Part shown: positions 40,473-49,528 of the stretch, piece by piece
How the letters are laid out: each line of letters starts with the position of its first letter
Position numbering within the stretch: position 1 is the stretch's first letter
Assembly: GCF_020524165.1 (NCBI RefSeq)
Contig: NZ_JAIVKU010000010.1
Location: forward strand, 1 to 52,914
DNA from: Guptibacillus hwajinpoensis
GTDB taxonomy: Bacteria; Bacillota; Bacilli; Bacillales; Guptibacillaceae
Length of the DNA: 52,914 nucleotides
Direction: 5' to 3'
Notes under the pieces: generated by a model
What the model saw: the letters and a program-made list of their open reading frames with translations, nothing else
The model's database searches: none
What the model was told of the DNA's origin: nothing
Position numbers and translations under genes: made by a program

Positions 40473-42407
40473 ATGAATCGTATCTTCCGAAATACAATAT
40501 TTTATTTGTTAATTTTCCTCGTCGTAGTGGGTGTTGTCAGCTTCTTTAATGGAACAAACAATGAAGCAAATGTCCTTGATTACGGCGAATTTCAGTCCAA
40601 ATTGAATAATGGTGAAATTCAAGAATTAACGTTACAACCTGAGCGTGGGGTTTACACGGTTACTGGTAAGTTAGCTGGTGGCGGTGAAGATAGCGAAGAT
40701 GCTAATACATTCGTTACGAATGTACCTGACTCAGAAAGAGCTGTGGAGAATATCTTAACCGCAGCTGATGAAGGAAATGTAGAGTTAACAACAGAACCAG
40801 CTCCTGAACAAAGCGGTTGGGTTACATTTCTAACAAGTATCATTCCTTTCGTAATTATCTTCATTCTGTTCTTCTTCCTTCTTAACCAGGCTCAAGGCGG
40901 CGGTGGCCGTGTCATGAATTTTGGTAAGAGTAAAGCGAAGTTATACAGCGAAGAGAAAAAGAAAGTTACATTTAAAGACGTTGCAGGTGCTGATGAAGAG
41001 AAGCAAGAGCTTGTTGAGGTCGTTGAATTCCTAAAGGATCCTCGTAAGTTCGCTGCAGTCGGTGCTCGTATTCCGAAGGGTGTTCTACTTGTAGGACCGC
41101 CTGGTACAGGTAAAACGTTGCTTGCACGAGCGGTTGCTGGTGAGGCAGGCGTGCCGTTCTTCTCAATCTCTGGTTCTGATTTCGTAGAAATGTTCGTAGG
41201 TGTCGGTGCTTCTCGAGTACGTGACCTATTCGAAAATGCGAAGAAGAACGCACCGTGTATTATCTTTATCGATGAAATTGATGCAGTTGGTCGTCAACGT
41301 GGCGCAGGTCTTGGTGGCGGTCATGATGAGCGTGAACAAACGCTTAACCAACTTCTAGTTGAAATGGATGGCTTTAGTGCAAATGAAGGTATTATCATCG
41401 TTGCAGCTACAAACCGTCCTGATATTCTTGATCCGGCGCTTCTTCGTCCAGGCCGTTTTGACCGTCAAATCCCGGTAAACCGTCCGGATGTAAATGGTCG
41501 TGAAGCTGTCCTTCGCGTCCATGCACGCAACAAGCCACTAAGTGATGAAGTTGATTTGAAAACGATCGCGATGCGCACACCAGGATTCTCTGGTGCTGAC
41601 CTTGAGAACTTATTGAATGAAGCTGCTCTAGTGGCTGCTCGTCATAATAAGAAAAAGGTCGATATGAATGATATTGATGAAGCGACAGACCGCGTTATTG
41701 CTGGTCCTGCTAAGAAAAGCCGCGTGATTTCCGAAAAAGAGAAAAACATCGTTGCTTATCATGAAGCGGGTCACACGATTATCGGTACTCAGCTTGATAA
41801 TGCCGATATCGTTCATAAAGTTACAATTGTTCCTCGAGGACAGGCTGGTGGTTATGCTGTCACACTTCCTAAGGAAGATCGTTACTTAATGACGAAACCA
41901 GAGCTAATTGATAAAATTATTGGTTTACTCGGTGGACGCGTTGCAGAAGAAATTACATTCGGTGAAGCAAGTACTGGAGCAAGTAATGACTTCCAACGTG
42001 CGACAGCCATTGCCCGTAGCATGGTTACGGAATATGGGATGAGTGAAAAACTAGGTCCGATGCAGTTTGGTTCAGGTCAGGGAGGTAATGTATTCCTTGG
42101 TCGTGATATTCAAAATGATCAGAACTATAGTGATTCATTTGCCAATGAAATTGATTTAGAAGTTCAAAGCATCATCAAATCAGCGTATGCTCGCTGTCGT
42201 GAAATTCTTTTAGAAAATCAGGATAAGTTAAATCTTGTCGCTGAAACCCTAAAAGATATTGAAACGCTTGATGCTGAACAGATTCGCTCTCTTGTTGAAG
42301 ATGGAAAACTTCCAGAGGGTCACCATGCAAGTGGTAGCTCTGAAGATGTGAAAGTAAACATCTCTAAAAAGGAAGAAAATCCTGAAACAAATGAAGAGCA
42401 AGAGTAA
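40473..42407 (+). CDS. ftsH: ATP-dependent zinc metalloprotease FtsH
   Basis: FtsH degrades membrane and regulatory proteins. The 644-residue protein has two transmembrane helices (about 5-25 and 112-135) flanking an external domain. The AAA+ module carries Walker A GPPGTGKT at 208-215, IIFIDEIDAVG and the SRH segment. The zinc site HEAGH is at 430-434. The tail is Glu-rich. GGAGGAGG precedes the ATG. A weak internal promoter (TTGTAG-N18-TAAGAT at 40407-40436) may lie in the gap after hprT. Confidence 0.97.
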   Translation: MNRIFRNTIFYLLIFLVVVGVVSFFNGTNNEANVLDYGEFQSKLNNGEIQELTLQPERGVYTVTGKLAGGGEDSEDANTFVTNVPDSERAVENILTAADEGNVELTTEPAPEQSGWVTFLTSIIPFVIIFILFFFLLNQAQGGGGRVMNFGKSKAKLYSEEKKKVTFKDVAGADEEKQELVEVVEFLKDPRKFAAVGARIPKGVLLVGPPGTGKTLLARAVAGEAGVPFFSISGSDFVEMFVGVGASRVRDLFENAKKNAPCIIFIDEIDAVGRQRGAGLGGGHDEREQTLNQLLVEMDGFSANEGIIIVAATNRPDILDPALLRPGRFDRQIPVNRPDVNGREAVLRVHARNKPLSDEVDLKTIAMRTPGFSGADLENLLNEAALVAARHNKKKVDMNDIDEATDRVIAGPAKKSRVISEKEKNIVAYHEAGHTIIGTQLDNADIVHKVTIVPRGQAGGYAVTLPKEDRYLMTKPELIDKIIGLLGGRVAEEITFGEASTGASNDFQRATAIARSMVTEYGMSEKLGPMQFGSGQGGNVFLGRDIQNDQNYSDSFANEIDLEVQSIIKSAYARCREILLENQDKLNLVAETLKDIETLDAEQIRSLVEDGKLPEGHHASGSSEDVKVNISKKEENPETNEEQE

Positions 42408-42416
42408 TGGAATAGT

Positions 42417-42452
42417 AAAACAGGATGTCATTCATGACATCCTGTTTTTTTT
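42417..42452. terminator. Terminator after ftsH
   Basis: AAAACAGGATGTCA pairs with TGACATCCTGTTTT around TTCA and a T run follows. Confidence 0.94.
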
Positions 42453-42524
42453 GATCTCATTAAGGGGGGGAGTTCAAATCAGATTCCCAACAACACTAAA
42501 CAGTAACCGTTTTCAAAAAAGATC

Positions 42525-42554
42525 TTCGTGTTTGATTCCAATGTGTGGTATAAC
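42525..42554 (+). promoter_or_regulatory. Candidate extended -10 promoter of coaX
   Basis: TATAAC at 42549-42554 is preceded by TGG, giving an extended -10. TTCGTG lies 18 bases upstream as a weak -35. Confidence 0.5.
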
Positions 42555-42599
42555 TATAGAGAGCATGACTGAAGTTAAATTTTTAAATAAGGTGATAAT

Positions 42600-43385
42600 A
42601 TGATACTTGTGCTTGATGTAGGAAATACGAATATTGTTCTCGGTGTATATGAAGGTGAAGAGTTAAAGCATCACTGGCGAATGGGGACAAGCCGGAAGCA
42701 GACAGAAGATGAATACGCAATGGTCATTAAAGGTCTCTTTTCTCATGAAGAACTTTCATTTGATGATGTAGAAGGCATTATCATTTCATCCGTGGTGCCT
42801 CCTATCATGTTCGCTCTTGAGCGCATGTGCCAGAAATATTTCCATCACAAACCATTAGTGATTGGTCCTGGAATTAAGACAGGCCTCAATATAAAATATG
42901 ATAATCCAAAAGAAGTGGGAGCCGATCGGATCGTCAACGCAGTAGCTGGCATTCATCTCTATGGTGCGCCGCTTATTATTGTAGATTTTGGTACGGCCAC
43001 AACTTACTGCTATATTGATGAGCAAAAACAGTACGTTGGTGGAGCGATCGCGCCGGGCATTAATATCTCAACAGAAGCGCTTTACATGCATGCCGCTAAG
43101 CTCCCACGTATTGAAATTGCAAAACCAAACCATATCGTTGGGAAAAATACAGTCAGTGCAATGCAGAGTGGGACGCTGTATGGGTATGTTGGTCAGGTAG
43201 AAGGAATTGTTTCTCGTATGAAAAAACATTCTCCTAAAGAACCGACAGTTATTGCCACAGGAGGACTGGCATCCCTCATTGCAGAGGAATGTGATCTTAT
43301 TGATGTTGTTGATCCGTTCTTAACGTTGAAAGGTTTGCATTTCATTTACAATAAGAACAAAGAAGAGCTAAACGCATACCGATAA
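42600..43385 (+). CDS. coaX: Type III pantothenate kinase
   Basis: CoaX performs the first step of coenzyme A synthesis and needs a monovalent cation. The 261-residue ASKHA-fold protein has DVGNTN at 6-11, the pantothenate site with GPGIKTGLNIKYDNPKEVGADRIVNA, and the catalytic-Asp region VDFGTATTYCY. AAGGTGATA precedes the ATG. In B. subtilis this is yacB. Confidence 0.95.
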   Translation: MILVLDVGNTNIVLGVYEGEELKHHWRMGTSRKQTEDEYAMVIKGLFSHEELSFDDVEGIIISSVVPPIMFALERMCQKYFHHKPLVIGPGIKTGLNIKYDNPKEVGADRIVNAVAGIHLYGAPLIIVDFGTATTYCYIDEQKQYVGGAIAPGINISTEALYMHAAKLPRIEIAKPNHIVGKNTVSAMQSGTLYGYVGQVEGIVSRMKKHSPKEPTVIATGGLASLIAEECDLIDVVDPFLTLKGLHFIYNKNKEELNAYR

Positions 43386-43404
43386 AAAGGGATGCGTTTT
43401 TCAT
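43371..43404 (+). terminator. Terminator overlapping the coaX stop
   Basis: AACGCATACC pairs with GGGATGCGTT with one mismatch (loop GATAAAAA) and TTTCATTTT follows. The 5' arm is inside the coaX coding end. Confidence 0.75.
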
Positions 43405-43648
43405 TTTGATTTTTTGGGGAAGTTATAAATGGTACGTAGTTAGAATGAATACCTTTCCGAAGGGTTTTAGCGATTTAAATATCGTGCACGCAAGTTTTTT
43501 GAAGATTAAGGATGAGGTAAAGAAATCGTGTTCTATCGCACAATACTTCTCCTTCAATCCTTACACAGTTTCTCATAATGGAAGTTCTTGAAAAAATGAT
43601 GTATCGTGTAAGTGGGCAATGCCCACTAGTGAAAGGAGCTATAAAGTA
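43405..43648. other. Intergenic region upstream of hslO with a GC hairpin
   Basis: No convincing gene. AGTGGGC-AAT-GCCCACT at 43611-43627 is a perfect short hairpin in the hslO leader, seven bases before AAAGGAG. It is not a CIRCE or CtsR element. No clear promoter is seen. Confidence 0.5.
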
Positions 43649-44530
43649 ATGAATGATTATTTAATTAAAGCACTTGCATTCGATGGCAATGTAAGAGCTT
43701 ATGCGATATCTAGTACCGAAATGGTTTCAGAGGCACAGCGCCGTCATAACACCTGGCCAACTGCATCGGCTGCGCTTGGTCGAGCTATGACAGCGTCGAC
43801 AATGATCGCTACTGGATTAAAAGGGGAAGAAAAAATCACCGTAAAAATAGAAGGTGGCGGCCCGATTGGCGCCATAATCGTAGATGCTAATGCTAAAGGT
43901 GAAACGCGCGGATATGTGAGTAATCCACATGTTCACTTTGATTTAAATGAGCATGGAAAGTTGGATGTGGCTCAAGCCGTAGGACGGGATGGTTTTCTAT
44001 CTGTAGTAAAAGACATTGGCATGCGCGAGAAATTTACAGGGCAAGTTCCCATTGTATCCGGTGAATTAGGGGAAGACTTTACCTATTATCTAGTTACGTC
44101 AGAACAAGTGCCTTCTGCGGTTGGTGTTGGTGTACTTGTTAATCCAGATAATACAATTCTTGCAGCTGGAGGATTTATGATTCAATTGCTTCCTGGTGCA
44201 GGTGAGGAAACCATTCGCTTTATCGAGAAGCGCATTGAAGCCATTCCGCCGATTTCCAAATTGATTGAATCTGGGAAAACCCCAGAAGAGATCTTAAACG
44301 CCCTTCTTGGAGAAGAAAACATTAAAATTATCGACAACATGCCTGTTCAATTTGAATGTAGTTGTTCGAAAGAGCGTTTTTCTAATGGGATTATTGGACT
44401 TGGAAAAGAAGAAATCAGCAATATGATTGAAGAAGATGGAGAAGCGGAAACCGCTTGTCACTTTTGTAATGCGCACTACCACTTCTCAAAAGAAGAGCTT
44501 CAAGAATTATATGCTGAAAGCAAGGTATAA
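43649..44530 (+). CDS. hslO: Redox-regulated chaperone Hsp33
   Basis: Hsp33 is a cytosolic holdase activated by oxidation. The 293-residue protein has the N-terminal domain (GGGPIGAIIVDANAKGETRGYVSNP) and the C-terminal redox switch with CSC near residue 237 and CHFC near 270, the four zinc-binding cysteines. ATG 43649 follows AAAGGAG at ten bases and matches homologue starts. yacD, which follows in B. subtilis, is absent; cysK is next. Confidence 0.95.
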   Translation: MNDYLIKALAFDGNVRAYAISSTEMVSEAQRRHNTWPTASAALGRAMTASTMIATGLKGEEKITVKIEGGGPIGAIIVDANAKGETRGYVSNPHVHFDLNEHGKLDVAQAVGRDGFLSVVKDIGMREKFTGQVPIVSGELGEDFTYYLVTSEQVPSAVGVGVLVNPDNTILAAGGFMIQLLPGAGEETIRFIEKRIEAIPPISKLIESGKTPEEILNALLGEENIKIIDNMPVQFECSCSKERFSNGIIGLGKEEISNMIEEDGEAETACHFCNAHYHFSKEELQELYAESKV

Positions 44531-44540
44531 AAGGTTCAAA

Positions 44541-44569
44541 TTGACAGTTAAGTTCAGTGGTGATATTCT
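44541..44569 (+). promoter_or_regulatory. Sigma-A promoter of cysK
   Basis: TTGACA at 44541-44546 and TATTCT at 44564-44569 with a 17-base spacer. I could not identify a CymR box with confidence. Confidence 0.72.
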
Positions 44570-44616
44570 TTTAGTAAGATAATCCCTATAAAAACACTCG
44601 GGTTTGAGGAGGCGCG

Positions 44617-45543
44617 ATGATGAGAGTAGCAAATTCAATTACAGATCTAATCGGTCAAACACCTATTGTGAAACTTAACCGCATCACTGATGAGGACCAT
44701 GCAGAGGTATATCTAAAGCTTGAGTTTATGAATCCTGGAAGCAGTGTGAAGGATCGCATTGCACTTGCAATGATTGAAGCAGCTGAAGAAAAAGGCGAAT
44801 TAAAGCCGGGAGATACTTTTGTTGAGCCTACAAGTGGTAATACGGGAATTGGTCTTGCAATGGTTGCAGCAGCAAAAGGCTACCAGGCTGTTCTTGTTAT
44901 GCCAGATACAATGAGTATGGAGCGACGCAACTTATTAAAAGCTTACGGAGCAAAGCTTGTTCTTACTCCTGGATCTGAAGGAATGGGCGGAGCGATTCGC
45001 AAATCCGAGGAACTAGCGAAAGAACATGGTTATTTCATGCCCCAACAATTCAAAAATGAAGCAAATCCTGAAGTTCACCGCCGTACAACGGGTCAAGAAA
45101 TTGTTGAGCAGATGGATCAGCTTGATGGATTTGTTGCAGGTATTGGAACTGGGGGAACGATTACCGGTGCAGGTGAAGTGTTGAAAAAGCACTTTCCATC
45201 AGTCAAGCTTTATGCAGTAGAACCAACGGACTCGCCTATTTTATCTGGCGGTAAGCCAGGGCCTCACAAAATTCAAGGGATTGGTGCCGGTTTTGTGCCA
45301 GCCGTTCTGAATACGGATGTCTATGATGAAGTGATTCAAGTTCAAAACGAGCAAGCTTTTGAGTGGGCAAGAAAGGCAGCGAGAGAAGAAGGGATTCTTG
45401 GCGGTATTTCTTCAGGTGCTGCAATCTTTGCAGCGCTCGAAGTGGCTAAAAAACTTGGTAAAGGTAAGAAAGTTCTTGCTGTGATTCCAAGCAACGGAGA
45501 ACGTTACCTAAGTACACCACTGTTTCAATTTGACGATGAATAA
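44617..45543 (+). CDS. cysK: Cysteine synthase (O-acetylserine sulfhydrylase)
   Basis: CysK makes cysteine from O-acetylserine and sulfide with PLP. It has 308 residues. GSSVKDRI holds the PLP lysine (K45), and EPTSGNTGIGLAM, GTGGTITGAG and the C-terminal GISSGAA complete the fold. GAGGAGG lies four bases before ATG 44617 and seven before ATG 44620, so either is possible; 44617 gives the usual length. Confidence 0.96.
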   Translation: MMRVANSITDLIGQTPIVKLNRITDEDHAEVYLKLEFMNPGSSVKDRIALAMIEAAEEKGELKPGDTFVEPTSGNTGIGLAMVAAAKGYQAVLVMPDTMSMERRNLLKAYGAKLVLTPGSEGMGGAIRKSEELAKEHGYFMPQQFKNEANPEVHRRTTGQEIVEQMDQLDGFVAGIGTGGTITGAGEVLKKHFPSVKLYAVEPTDSPILSGGKPGPHKIQGIGAGFVPAVLNTDVYDEVIQVQNEQAFEWARKAAREEGILGGISSGAAIFAALEVAKKLGKGKKVLAVIPSNGERYLSTPLFQFDDE

Positions 45544-45551
45544 GAACGCGT

Positions 45552-45588
45552 AAAAAGCAGTCCTACAATGGGCTGCTTTTCTATTTTT
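45552..45588 (+). terminator. Terminator after cysK
   Basis: AAAAGCAGTCC pairs with GGGCTGCTTTT around TACAAT, followed by CTATTTTT. Confidence 0.87.
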
Positions 45589-45736
45589 AGGAAGAGAGAA
45601 GGGAAGAATTTCTAATTGGGTATTCTAAAATGTTTGGGGAGCATAAAAAAGATGAAGCGTTTGTTAACTTCATGTAGAATAGAGGCATAAACTGAGCGGT
45701 AGCTTATGCTTAAGCTTTTGATAGGGTGTGAAAAGT

Positions 45737-47173
45737 TTGCCAGAACAACTAGAGAAAATCGCGCGTCATTCGATTTATGAAAACATGAATGTAAAGGCAG
45801 ATGAGTGGTTTTTACGATACAAATCATTCGCCGAACAACGCGAAGAGCATATTTTATTAGATAGTACGCGTGGTGGCCGTTATAGTATGTTTGGAATTAA
45901 GCCAATTGCCTCGCTGATTGGATCCGGTACTTCTCTTACTATAAGAGAGGAAGGTAAGGAGCCTGAATCGTTAGAAGGTAACTTGCTTGAGTTGATGGAA
46001 GCATGGATGCAACGACATGTGGCAGTTAATGATGACTCTTTGCCAGACTTTCAAGGTGGTGCGATGGGGTATCTTAGTTATGATATCGTTCGTCAAATTG
46101 AAAATATACCTCGGCTAGCTGCTGATGATCTAAAGCTTCCAGAACTTTTCTTTATTGTGTATGAAGATGTTGGGGTCTATGATCATTCATTAGAAACGCT
46201 CTGGTTCATTTCTCAGGTTAAAGAAGGTGAGGAAAAACAAGCAGAGCAGCGCCTTAAAAAGTATAAGCAGCAGTGGATGGCCCCTGGTGGAGTTGAACCA
46301 TTCCAATCTTGTTCTATTTCTAAAGAAGACAGGCAGCTGTTTTCAATGGACCAGCATGCTTTTTCAGAAGCCGTTAAAAAGATACAAACCTATATTTCCG
46401 CTGGAGATGTTTTTCAGGTAAACCTGTCACTTAGAGAATCCAGAACACTTCATTCTGAGCCTATTTCTATATACGAAACGCTTAGAACCATTAACCCCTC
46501 CCCGTACATGTCTTTTATTCATACAGCGACATTCGATCTTGTCAGTGCATCTCCTGAGCTTCTGATCAAGAAGAAGGATGTAGAATTAAGTACCCGTCCA
46601 ATTGCAGGTACGCGCTCACGCGGAAAAAATGATGAAGAAGATCGGGAACTTGCGCGCACGCTTATCGAAAATGAAAAAGAACGTGCTGAACATGTCATGC
46701 TTGTGGATCTTGAGCGTAACGATCTTGGCCGAGTTTGCGAATACGGTACGGTTGAAGTTGATGAATTTATGGTGATTGAGAAGTACTCACACGTACAGCA
46801 TATTGTTTCAAATGTACGCGGCATCTCTTCAAAGCAGGCAACCGCTTTTGACGCAATTAAAGCTACTTTTCCAGGCGGGACGATCACGGGGGCTCCAAAG
46901 ATTAGAACGATGGAAATCATTGAAGAACTTGAGCCTGTGCGCCGTGGGGTTTACACTGGTTCTATTGGATGGATTGGCTTTAATGATGATATGGAATTGA
47001 ACATTGCGATCCGTACAATGGTGATACAAGATAACGTGGCACATGTACAAGCGGGTGCTGGTATTGTCATTGACTCTAATCCAGAAGCTGAGTACAAAGA
47101 GTCATTAAAGAAAGCAAGAGCTTTATGGAAAGCAAAAGAGTTAAGTGAAGAAAAAGAGACTAGCAGAGATTAG
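45737..47173 (+). CDS. pabB: Aminodeoxychorismate synthase component I
   Basis: PabB converts chorismate to 4-amino-4-deoxychorismate with ammonia from PabA. The 478-residue protein has an N-terminal anthranilate-synthase-like domain and a chorismate-binding domain with RPIAGTRSRG, NEKERAEHVMLVDLERNDLGR and FPGGTITGAPKIRTMEII. The motif is PIAGT, not the lysine-bearing PIKGT of E. coli PabB; I recall the same in Bacillus PabB. Context with pabA, pabC and folate genes favours PabB over TrpE. TTG 45737 has AGGGTG eight bases upstream; GTG 45728 is an in-frame alternative. Confidence 0.9.
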   Translation: MPEQLEKIARHSIYENMNVKADEWFLRYKSFAEQREEHILLDSTRGGRYSMFGIKPIASLIGSGTSLTIREEGKEPESLEGNLLELMEAWMQRHVAVNDDSLPDFQGGAMGYLSYDIVRQIENIPRLAADDLKLPELFFIVYEDVGVYDHSLETLWFISQVKEGEEKQAEQRLKKYKQQWMAPGGVEPFQSCSISKEDRQLFSMDQHAFSEAVKKIQTYISAGDVFQVNLSLRESRTLHSEPISIYETLRTINPSPYMSFIHTATFDLVSASPELLIKKKDVELSTRPIAGTRSRGKNDEEDRELARTLIENEKERAEHVMLVDLERNDLGRVCEYGTVEVDEFMVIEKYSHVQHIVSNVRGISSKQATAFDAIKATFPGGTITGAPKIRTMEIIEELEPVRRGVYTGSIGWIGFNDDMELNIAIRTMVIQDNVAHVQAGAGIVIDSNPEAEYKESLKKARALWKAKELSEEKETSRD

Positions 47174-47188
47174 CTTAGAGGAGGAGAA
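47156..47188 (+). promoter_or_regulatory. TRAP-type binding site over the pabA ribosome site
   Basis: Six (G/T)AG triplets occur at exact 5-base intervals: GAG 47156, TAG 47161, GAG 47166, TAG 47171, TAG 47176, GAG 47181, followed in register by GAA 47186. The tract spans the pabB stop and the pabA Shine-Dalgarno. This is the pattern bound by the trp RNA-binding attenuation protein, which in B. subtilis represses translation of trpG (pabA). Confidence 0.85.
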
Positions 47189-47191
47189 AGA

Positions 47192-47776
47192 ATGATTTTA
47201 ATGATTGATAATTACGATTCATTTACGTATAACTTGGTGCAGTATCTTGGAGAAATGGGTGAAGAGCTTGTCGTAAAACGAAACGATGAAATAACCATTT
47301 CAGAAATTGAGGAGCTCAATCCTTCCTTTATTATGGTTTCTCCTGGTCCGTGCAGTCCTAATGAAGCGGGAATTAGCATGGCGGTTATTAACCATTTTGC
47401 GGGGAGCATTCCTATATTCGGAGTATGCCTTGGTCATCAGTCAATTGCCCAAGTTTTTGGTGGAGATGTTATAAAAGCCGATCGACTCATGCATGGAAAA
47501 ACGTCTCCAATGCATCATGATGGGAGAACGATTTTTAAAGGCCTTGAGAATCCCTTTACTGCAACGAGGTATCATTCATTGATTGTTAAAAAAGAGACGC
47601 TGCCAGAATGCTTTGAGATTAGTGCATGGACAGTTGAGGGTGAAATTATGGCGATTCGTCACAAAGACCTTGCAATTGAAGGCGTACAATTCCATCCTGA
47701 ATCCATTATGACCGACACGGGTAAAACACTTTTGAAAAACTTTATTGATACACATCGAAGAGAACCATGTTTCTAA
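47192..47776 (+). CDS. pabA: Glutamine amidotransferase for aminodeoxychorismate/anthranilate synthase
   Basis: This class I amidotransferase supplies ammonia to PabB and, as in B. subtilis, probably also to TrpE (hence trpG). The 194-residue protein has MVSPGPCSPNEAG, the nucleophile elbow GVCLGHQ with Cys79, and VQFHPES with the His-Glu pair. AGAGGAGGAG precedes the ATG and lies inside a TRAP-type repeat. The end overlaps pabC by 10 bases. Confidence 0.95.
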   Translation: MILMIDNYDSFTYNLVQYLGEMGEELVVKRNDEITISEIEELNPSFIMVSPGPCSPNEAGISMAVINHFAGSIPIFGVCLGHQSIAQVFGGDVIKADRLMHGKTSPMHHDGRTIFKGLENPFTATRYHSLIVKKETLPECFEISAWTVEGEIMAIRHKDLAIEGVQFHPESIMTDTGKTLLKNFIDTHRREPCF

Positions 47777-48621
47777 CGATTAATGGGAAGCTAGTTGACG
47801 AAAATGAGGCAGTTATCTCGGCATATGATCATGGTTATTTATACGGTGTTGGCGTGTTTGAAACCTTTCGAACTTATGAAGGTCATCCTTTTTTGTTCAG
47901 CGATCACTACAAGCGCTTGTGTGAATCGCTTGAAATGCTTCAAATTCAGTTTCCATATACGTATGATGAACTTCTTTGTCAGGTAAAGCAGACCATTCAA
48001 GCAAATGAAATGAAGGACGCGTATGTGCGACTGAACGTTTCAGCCGGAGCGGGAGAAATTGGTCTTAAAACTGATGCTTACGTCGAACCAACTGTTATTG
48101 TTTATGTGAAAGCAATTGGCAGCCCCTCTCGTAAGGAGAAGCGGGGTGTGATTCTATCGCATAAGCGTAACTCACCTGAGGGGGAGTATAGGTTAAAGTC
48201 ACATCATTATTTAAATAATATCCTTGCCAAAAGAGAAGTTGGCAGCGACCCTTCAGTGGAAGGACTTTTTCTAACACAGAACGGCCTACTTGCTGAAGGA
48301 ATTGTCTCGAATCTATTTTGGTTTAAAAACGGCACGCTTTTTACGCCGGACCTGTCGACGGGAATTTTAAATGGTGTTACGAGACAGTTTGTTGTGCATG
48401 TTGCAAAGAAAATGGGGATTACTGTTCAAATAGGTAGCTTTAAGGAAAAAGCACTTCTCGAAGCAGATGAAGCGTTTGTGACAAACTCCGTTCAAGAAAT
48501 CGTTCCGTTGTTTCAAATTGAACAAAAACCATTGCCCGGCCTTCAAGGCCCTGCGACGAACGAGCTCATCCTTCAATATGAACAACATCGGACATCGTTA
48601 ATGAGTCGAGAGGAATACTAA
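47767..48621 (+). CDS. pabC: Aminodeoxychorismate lyase
   Basis: PabC cleaves aminodeoxychorismate to p-aminobenzoate and pyruvate. The 284-residue fold-type IV PLP protein has YDHGYLYGVGVFETFR near residue 20, the PLP-lysine region RLKSHHYLNNILAKRE, and the phosphate-binding GILNGVTR. D-amino-acid or branched-chain aminotransferases share the fold, but the operon position decides. The start lies inside the end of pabA, with GAAGAGAA as a weak ribosome site. Confidence 0.92.
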   Translation: MFLTINGKLVDENEAVISAYDHGYLYGVGVFETFRTYEGHPFLFSDHYKRLCESLEMLQIQFPYTYDELLCQVKQTIQANEMKDAYVRLNVSAGAGEIGLKTDAYVEPTVIVYVKAIGSPSRKEKRGVILSHKRNSPEGEYRLKSHHYLNNILAKREVGSDPSVEGLFLTQNGLLAEGIVSNLFWFKNGTLFTPDLSTGILNGVTRQFVVHVAKKMGITVQIGSFKEKALLEADEAFVTNSVQEIVPLFQIEQKPLPGLQGPATNELILQYEQHRTSLMSREEY

Positions 48622-48654
48622 CTAAGATCATATGTACGAAAAGGAGTGAGCCGC

Positions 48655-49512
48655 GTGGTAACGGTAATTGATAAGCATAAAGCCCATCCGATGACGATGA
48701 AATGGCGAGACAAGCTCATTAACTGGAATGAGAAAACCTGGGTTATGGGTATCCTGAATACAACTCCAGATTCATTTTCCGACGGTGGAGAATACAATTC
48801 GACGGTACAGGCAGTTGCTCATGCTATCCAACTCGTTGAAGATGGAGCGGATATCATTGATATTGGCGGAGAATCAACTCGTCCGGGCGCCATACCTGTC
48901 TCATTGGAGGAGGAGCTTCGACGCGTTATACCGGTTATTAAAGCGGTTCGTCACGCTGTGGATGTTCCTATTTCTGTAGATACGTATAAAGCGGAGGTAG
49001 CTAATCAGGCGATTCTAGCTGGGGCTGATCTTATTAATGATGTTTGGGGAGCAAAGGCAGATCCTCATATGGCTCAAGTAGCTGCAGAACATAAGGTCCC
49101 TATCATTTTAATGCATAATCGTGATGACACAAATTATAGTGATATTATGATTGATATTAAGGCTGATATGGAAGAAAGTATAGCGATTGCTCGTTTAGCA
49201 GGCGTAAAAGACGAAAATATCATTCTTGATCCTGGCATCGGGTTTGCAAAAACACATGAGCAGAACCTTGAAGTCATGAGAAGATTAGATGAATTTACTG
49301 CATTAGGATACCCGGTGTTACTTGGTACCTCACGAAAGTCTATCGTAGCAAAAACGTTAAACACGCCACCAGATGATCGGGTCGAAGGTACTGGAGCAAC
49401 GATTTGTCTCGGAATTGAGAGAGGCACACAAATCATTAGAGTTCATGACGTGAAGCAGATGGCGAGAATGGCTCGGATGATGGATGCAATGCTTAAACCA
49501 CATCTCAATTGA
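48655..49512 (+). CDS. folP: Dihydropteroate synthase
   Basis: FolP (sul) joins p-aminobenzoate to dihydropterin pyrophosphate, the target of sulfonamides. The 285-residue TIM barrel has MGILNTTPDSFSDGG, DIGGESTRPGA, INDVWGA, DPGIGFAKT and the anion-binding LGTSRKS. I choose GTG 48655, eight bases after AAAGGAG; this gives the B. subtilis length. An in-frame GTG at 48646 overlaps the ribosome site. Confidence 0.96.
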   Translation: MVTVIDKHKAHPMTMKWRDKLINWNEKTWVMGILNTTPDSFSDGGEYNSTVQAVAHAIQLVEDGADIIDIGGESTRPGAIPVSLEEELRRVIPVIKAVRHAVDVPISVDTYKAEVANQAILAGADLINDVWGAKADPHMAQVAAEHKVPIILMHNRDDTNYSDIMIDIKADMEESIAIARLAGVKDENIILDPGIGFAKTHEQNLEVMRRLDEFTALGYPVLLGTSRKSIVAKTLNTPPDDRVEGTGATICLGIERGTQIIRVHDVKQMARMARMMDAMLKPHLN

Positions 49513-49528
49513 CAGGAGAGTGAATAAA

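Noticed and set aside
43406..43591. 61-codon forward ORF between coaX and hslO
   Set aside because: No Shine-Dalgarno, unusual composition, no family similarity, and it lies over A/T-rich intergenic DNA.
45728..47173. Could the pabB-like gene be trpE
   Set aside because: Sequence motifs are shared by both families, but the gene is followed by pabA, pabC, folP, folB and folK with no trp genes, so PabB is the better call.
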